Assembly: GCA_963721365.1 (NCBI GenBank)
Contig: CAVRJE010000016.1
Span: forward strand, 70,898 to 134,897
Direction of reading: 5' to 3'
DNA: 64,000 nt
DNA from: CAIQPS01 sp963721365
GTDB lineage: Bacteria > Actinomycetota > Thermoleophilia > RBG-16-64-13
Shown here: positions 60,072-64,000 of the stretch, one piece after another
How the letters are laid out: each line of letters opens with the position of its first letter
How positions within the stretch are numbered: position 1 is the stretch's first letter
Notes under the pieces: model-generated
What the model was told of the DNA's origin: nothing
Seen by the model: the letters and a program-made list of their open reading frames with translations, nothing else
The model's database searches: none
Made by a program: the position numbers and the translations under genes

Positions 60072-60212
60072 TCAGTCTTTCTCCGGCGTTTCCGTAGGCT
60101 TCTCGATGGCGGGCTGGCCGAGTGTCTCATCCTCACCGGTCAGTTCCGACTCGGTTGTCAACTGTTCCAGTTCATATTTCGACGTCCTCCCAGTATTCTC
60201 AGACGCACCCAT
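60072..60212 (-). CDS. Small acidic protein (46 residues)
   Basis: A short frame starting with ATG 60212, GAAGGAG 9 nt upstream, and ending TGA at 60072. The product begins MGASENTGRTSKYELEQL, is acidic and hydrophilic, and ends in a Pro/Glu/Thr-rich EKPTETPEKD. It has no TM helix or cysteine. The good ribosome site and amino-acid composition favour a real gene over chance, but no family is recognised. It lies upstream of the repeat-protein gene on the same strand. Confidence 0.45.
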   Translation of the reverse strand: MGASENTGRTSKYELEQLTTESELTGEDETLGQPAIEKPTETPEKD

Positions 60213-60464
60213 TCCCACGGTCTCCTTCGCCCTCTTTCAGCTCGGACCCTCGAAACGCAGCATACCGGAATGAGTCCTGCCCGGGCCTGGGGACTTGTCG
60301 GGGGCAGCAATCTCACGAGTTTATGACCACCCCAGGGTGGGGAAGAGTATTAGGTGAGAGAGCAACTATCCTGGCGAGGGTAAGGCCGCTCAGTCTCGCC
60401 CGGCACAGTAGTTACCGGGGACGGCTGATGCCTTGTGAAAAGCCCTCCCAGATAGACTCTCTCC

Positions 60465-61582
60465 TTATTTTTTTTCGGCAGTTGCCCAGGCGCTTGAGGA
60501 AGGTTTGCCCACGCCATTGCCTGCGCCGCAATCGAGCGTGTCTGTAGCGCAGCCCCCGTGACAGGTACATGAGTGCGTTGCATAGCCGCTGGGGTGACAT
60601 TTGACGCACGCGAGCTCCGCTAATGCTCCCCGGCCCCCGGGTGACGGAACGTCGAGGGCTTCCAGGCCTTGGCGGCGTGGCAGGATGTAGATTCCGGCCA
60701 CTCGCGTTTGGCTCCGTGGCAGGAAACGCAGGAGTACTGGCCTTGGCAAACGTCTTGCCGTGGCAGGCGGAGCACGCGAGACCGGCATGTCCACCGGTCC
60801 GGGAGAACGGGTGCTTGAACGTCGAGGGCTTCCAGGCCTTGGTGGTGTGGCAGGATGCACACTTGGTCAACCCCGCGCGTTGCTGGCAGGAGACGCAGGC
60901 AGGGCTGACCTTGGCGAACGGGAACCGCGGCAGTTGGGCGCAGGCGAGACTGGCATGCGCGCCGGTCAGCGGGAACGGATGCTGGAAGGTCAGGTCAGTC
61001 CATGCCGTAGGCGTGTGGCAGGAGGCGCAGTCGGTCAGCCCGCCGTGCTCGTCGCCGTGGCAGGAGATGCAAGCTGGGATCGGCCGCCGGGAACTGGGTG
61101 CCGGAGACGGTTGTACCTCCCGGCTTGCTCACGTGGCAGTCGGCGCAAGTCAGACCGGCATGCGCACCGGTCCGCGGAACGGATGCTGGAAGGTCAGGTC
61201 AGTCCATGCCGTAGGCGTGTGGCAGGAGGCGCAGTCGGTCAGCCCGCCGTGTTGGTCGCCGCGCGGGGAGGAGACGCATGCAGGATCAGGTCTGGGGAAG
61301 TTGAGTACCGGGGAATGGCACCCCGGCTCCCGGCTTGCTCACGTGACAGTCGGGACACGCCAGATTTCGCGTGGGCGCCCGTTCGGGGAAACGGATGCAC
61401 GGCCTCGGCCGGGGCGGTCGTGGTACTTGAAGCCGGGGCCGTCGGGACAAGCGGCTCCGCGACGTACGACGTGGTTGTCTCCCCAGTCCGGCTGCAGCGA
61501 CGGCGACGCTTGTCAGGAGCACGAGGAGGACAAGCAGGGCCACCATTTCCAGTCCCCAGGCCCACTTCTTGCCTAGTCTCAT
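60465..61582 (-). CDS. Multiheme c-type cytochrome, frame-disrupted
   Basis: An exported electron-transfer protein of about 370 residues. The N-terminal signal MRLGKKWAWGLEMVALLVLL is followed by a Thr/Ala/Pro linker and tandem heme modules of the form HPFP-x-TGAHA-x-L-x-C-x-x-C-H. Visible CxxCH motifs include CPDCH near 61350, CADCH near 61130, CASCH near 61225 and 61020 (CASCHTPTAW), CISCH near 61070, CASCHTTKAW near 60850, CSACH near 60770, CVSCH near 60720 and CVKCH near 60600; one CVSCQ near 60890 lacks its His. They lie in several frames, so at least five indels are needed. About ten hemes are expected. The C-terminus ends in SSSAWATAEKK at 60465. Extracellular or periplasmic electron transfer is inferred. 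Confidence 0.75.
60974..61047 (-). repeat. Heme-module DNA repeat, copy 1 (74 bp)
   Basis: Identical over 74 bp to 61178-61251 and encodes the CASCHTPTAWTDLTF unit. The identity exceeds what protein conservation needs, indicating recent duplication. Confidence 0.88.
61178..61251 (-). repeat. Heme-module DNA repeat, copy 2 (74 bp)
   Basis: Second copy of the unit at 60974-61047, 204 bp apart. The intervening unit carries CADCH and CISCH motifs. Confidence 0.88.
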
Positions 61583-61936
61583 CTCAGTCCCTCCTGTCTA
61601 CTGATGACATTCTGAAGCGCCCCGCCACCAGGCTGAGCGAGCCCAGAGGACAATTGCATGAGAAAGCGATCACACACCATTTAAGTCATGATGAGCACGT
61701 GATGTCAATAGATGAGTAAAGCGATTAGCGTGATTATCTACCGGCGCGGCGGGCGCACGATCAAGTTAGAGGATGCCAGGGTTACTGGACCCTCGACGAG
61801 GTAAACAACTCCACATCCTGGCCTTTGGGCCCCTGGGACTCGAGTTCTGCCCCGTGCGAAGAGTGGCAGTCTATTCTACGCTTAGTAGACATGTGTTACA
61901 GCCTGATAGTCTTTGCATTGCGGCGGGAGTGAACCA
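61583..61936. other. Intergenic region between cytochrome and pilin genes
   Basis: There is no coding frame with a ribosome site or family signal. The stretch around 61670-61735 is richer in A/T than its surroundings and contains short inverted segments (CATGATG, CACGTG), so promoters for the two divergent genes may lie here. No clear -10/-35 pair could be fixed. Confidence 0.4.
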
Positions 61937-62111
61937 ATGATCAACCTGCTGAGTACTTATCTTCACACACTCCTGGGTGAAAATCCGAGCGAGCCGCCAC
62001 GGCGGTGGAGTACGCGATCATGGTGAGCCTCATCGCGACTGTGATTGTTGGGCCGCGGCCGCTGTTGGCGCCGCCGTTCTTGGCCTGTTCGATGTGCCGA
62101 TCTTTGGGTAG
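61937..62111 (+). CDS. Flp/Fap-type (type IVb) pilin, frame-disrupted
   Basis: Small pilin precursor. ATG 61937 has GGCGGGAG upstream and encodes MINLLSTYLHTLLGENPSE. After one indel near 61992 the frame reads the Flp signature ATAVEYAIMVSLIATVIVG, where the prepilin cleavage site and E5-Y motif belong, and after another near 62055 an Ala/Val/Gly-rich hydrophobic helix ending GLFDVPIFG. Total about 58 residues, normal for Flp pilins. No tad assembly genes lie in the window. Such pilins form bundles used in adhesion. Confidence 0.72.
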
Positions 62112-62823
62112 CGCTACGACCCGCTCGGGGCATTGAAGAACCGGCAAAGGGATCGAAATCCTTACTTCGCGAATAGCTCCAGCATAGGCCGGTGGCAAGT
62201 GCGGTCAACGAGCTGAATAGAACCCTCCGGCTGGCAAGGCCTGGTAGCAGCCGATCCGGGGGTGGTGTCCATGCTAGGCCCTGGAGCCATCACCGGCCAT
62301 GCTTGGAGACTAATGTCCGAGCTATCCTGCGGGCGGATATGTCTCCAAAGCCCGCGCTTGGGTCAGTTCGTCCATTGTGTCCTGACCCCCGCTCCTGTGT
62401 CCGGATACGGGTTCTCCTGAAGCGGTACGACTACCAGCTTCGGAAGCTGCCCGAATGGGCTCTCGCGAGGACGGAGCACGGCTTCGCCTAGCGTGCCGCG
62501 GGCCGGCCCGGTCGTCCCCTTCCCGAAATTTGTATCTCCACTATAGGCCGCCGCTCGGACGAGACCTGGCGGGCCGGACGAATATGCCTAAGGAGGTGCA
62601 GGATGCGGGTCGCACCTGTTGCCCCAACCGCTTGACGTCGCGAAAAGACTGACACCCTCAGTTACGACCTCGCCACGCCTATTCGAAATACGCCTGGGGG
62701 CCATTTCAGTGTTTCTTAGGCAGGAGAAGTCAGGCCGGAAGGTGAATAGCGGAGAACAACAAGTGCCGTGCTCACGCGGGCCCGGGGAAGGCTCCGGCCT
62801 GCATCCTGTCCGGAGGTGTGGTT
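62112..62823. other. No gene recognised
   Basis: This 700-bp stretch shows no frame with family motifs on either strand. Short frames are present but lack ribosome sites or look antisense. A strong AAGGAGG at 62591 precedes a 10-codon frame at 62603-62635 of doubtful meaning. Given the dense indels nearby, a broken small gene could be hidden here. Confidence 0.4.
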
Positions 62824-63447
62824 GTGAACCGAATGTCCCTGTGTCTGCCTCTTCTCGCTGGCGTGCCGTCTTTGGGTGCGCCTGCGAAGGGACCCCAACA
62901 ACGACCAGGCCTCCCAGCGCCGCCGTCCCCACCACTACGAAAAGCACGACCACGACGACGCTGGCCGCCACCTCGACGAGCGCGACCACCACGTCCAGCA
63001 CGGCGGTGATCACGGCGACAACCGGCTGGCTCGCCGACGGGAGTGATGGGCGTCCGGCAAGACCTATGCCGCCGAACTATCCGGCACAGACGTCGTTCCC
63101 GCTGTCAATACCGCGGCCACCGGTTCAGCCACCTTCATGGTTGACGCCACCGGCACCCGTATGAACTTCGTGCTCAGCGTTAGTAACATGACCGATGTCA
63201 TCGCGTCTCGGGTCCATGTGGGCAAGGCGGGCAGTAACGGCCCGGGAGTGCTATCTTATCCGGCCCCACCATCAGCGGCGCCTTCACTGGAAACGTGTCC
63301 GGGGGGACCTTCACAGCCTCGGTTCTCTTCGGCAACTTACCGGGAAGACGATCGCCGATTTCGTAGCCCGATCACGAGCGGCCAAGCCTATGTGAACGTG
63401 GCACCACCGAGAACCCCAGTGGCGAGATTCGAGGCCAGATTCATTAA
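62824..63447 (+). CDS. CHRD-domain lipoprotein, frame-disrupted
   Basis: A protein of about 205 residues after correction. GTG 62824 has CGGAGG 7 nt upstream. A short hydrophobic signal leads to a probable lipobox Cys in FGCACEG, a long Thr/Ser-rich linker, then a CHRD domain: KTYAAELSGTDVVPAVNTAATG, MNFVLSVSNMTDVIASRVHVGKAG, SGPTISGAFTGNVSGGTFTA and finally TTENPSGEIRGQIH ending at 63447. At least four indels separate the parts. CHRD domains occur in secreted proteins of bacteria and in chordin; function in bacteria is unknown. Confidence 0.72.
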
Positions 63448-63564
63448 AGTAGTGACCATTCACTTCGAGCTGCCGGCAGGGCTTCGCGGGAACGATCGCT
63501 AAGAACGGTCTGTGTCGTATCGCGCGCCCAACGTCGTCGGAGGGGTTCGCCAGATGTTGTGCTC

Positions 63565-63999
63565 TCAGTAGGTGACCACCCTCGGCAGACTTTTGGCCGA
63601 TTCGATCGAGCCGGCTACCTCATCTTCGGTCGCGTCTGCGGACAAGTTGCTTCTCTTCGTTCACTTCTGCCATCTTCAAGGTCAAGTTGTCCGCCCGCCT
63701 CTGGGCCAACTCGGGGACGGTGTCTACGCCTGCGGCTTCCAGCAGGTCCGAGTACTGCCTGCCGACGCCCTTGATGCGGAAGAGATCAGCCAGCATGTTC
63801 ACCCAGCGCAGGATCAACTTGCCGCTGATCCCGCTGGCGAGCGCCAGGTCTTCCCGGCCCTTCGGGCTGGCGCCCACTTTGAGCAGGTCGTCGTAGTCTT
63901 CAGGCCGAGATCTCCGAGCTTCTCCGCAAAGACGGGACCGATGCCCTCGATGTCGGTGAGATCGTACGTCTGCCTTACGACCGGCTCCTCGGTCGTCAC
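63565..63999 (-). CDS. DUF4332 helix-hairpin-helix protein, frameshifted
   Basis: A protein of about 145 residues. It contains two helix-hairpin-helix-like units: DLTDIEGIGPVFAEKLGDLGL at the N-terminus and FRIKGVGRQYSDLLEAAGV in the middle, the DUF4332 pattern, which may bind nucleic acid or protein. Frames change near 63890 (KTTTDLLKVGASPKG joint) and near 63640, after which DEVAGSIESAKSLPRVVTY ends at 63565. GTG 63999 lies at the window edge; a start further upstream is possible. Confidence 0.75.
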
Positions 64000-64000
64000 T

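Noticed and set aside
60466..60477. Poly-T tract resembling a terminator tail
   Set aside because: On the minus strand it encodes the last residues EKK and the stop of the cytochrome gene, and no hairpin precedes it.
62603..62635. Ten-codon frame with a strong AAGGAGG site
   Set aside because: It is too short to judge and shows no attenuator structure. In this indel-rich area it may be the start of a broken gene, but I could not recover a continuation.
1..64000. tRNA, rRNA or riboswitch genes
   Set aside because: I looked for T-loop and conserved riboswitch-like sequences in intergenic regions on both strands and found none that could be supported by eye.

Overview
The window is GC-rich bacterial chromosome. 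Its contents suggest an anaerobic or microaerophilic actinobacterium-like organism: hybrid-cluster protein, flavodiiron protein, N-terminal-rubredoxin rubrerythrin, bacterioferritin, a multiheme cytochrome, a PimA-like GT4 glycosyltransferase, several GTG/TTG starts and promoters that look leaderless. The lineage is an inference; there is no rRNA or tRNA in the window and I cannot search databases.

Layout. 1-1658: K+ channel (cut by the window edge), rlmH and a DUF4388 protein. 1859-9244: acetate locus with DUF485 and ActP symporter, a convergent SatP-type acetate channel fused to an RsbRD_N-like domain, a PHP-domain gene, and a large Cache-PAS-CBS-DUF294 signalling protein. 9340-17317: a Zn/Mn ABC importer coupled to a Crp/Fnr-type regulator, an Fnr/Dnr-type palindrome facing hcp, an Hcr-like reductase, hisG and a flavodiiron protein, which together look like an NO/O2 defence block. 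17443-22940: a MATE/ANKH-like membrane protein, then an operon for an aconitase-type dehydratase (two subunits), an isocitrate-lyase/PEP-mutase family enzyme and an isocitrate/isopropylmalate-type dehydrogenase. 23009-27661: ferritin-like protein, then a coupled cassette of zinc-ribbon protein, class III aminotransferase and transglutaminase-like protein. 27563-30778: MazEF-like pair, glmM and a left-handed beta-helix protein. 30898-36811: CDF transporter, rubrerythrin, MarR plus heterodimeric ABC exporter. 36985-42745: TPR protein and a three-gene operon matching the 12S, 5S and 1.3S subunits of methylmalonyl-CoA carboxytransferase. 42921-57831: ABC-2 transporter, cupredoxin, GT4, two NlpC/P60 paralogs, nitroreductase, YgbA_NO protein, bacterioferritin, second CDF, DUF6941, a DUF2779 nuclease, a nuclease-like coiled-coil protein, an acidic protein with a channel-like partner, and UspA. 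58016-63999: surface and electron-transfer genes, namely a protein with three near-identical modules around a glucosaminidase-like domain, a multiheme c-type cytochrome, an Flp-type pilin, a CHRD lipoprotein and a DUF4332 protein.

How it fits together. Acetate uptake, a transcarboxylase and a C4/C5 hydroxyacid operon point to propionate/acetate-centred fermentation or syntrophy. Hcp, Hcr, FDP, YgbA and a cysteine-free Crp-family regulator with a matching operator suggest an NO-responsive circuit. Rubrerythrin, Bfr and a ferritin-like protein add peroxide and iron handling.

Main caveat. About 25 genes of well-conserved families are interrupted by single-base frameshifts, several in G or C runs and several compensated downstream. 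This is better explained by consensus errors in a draft sequence than by gene decay. Where the family alignment shows that pieces in different frames form one protein, I annotate one gene over the whole span and state the break. Errors become denser towards the right end, from about 58.4 kb.
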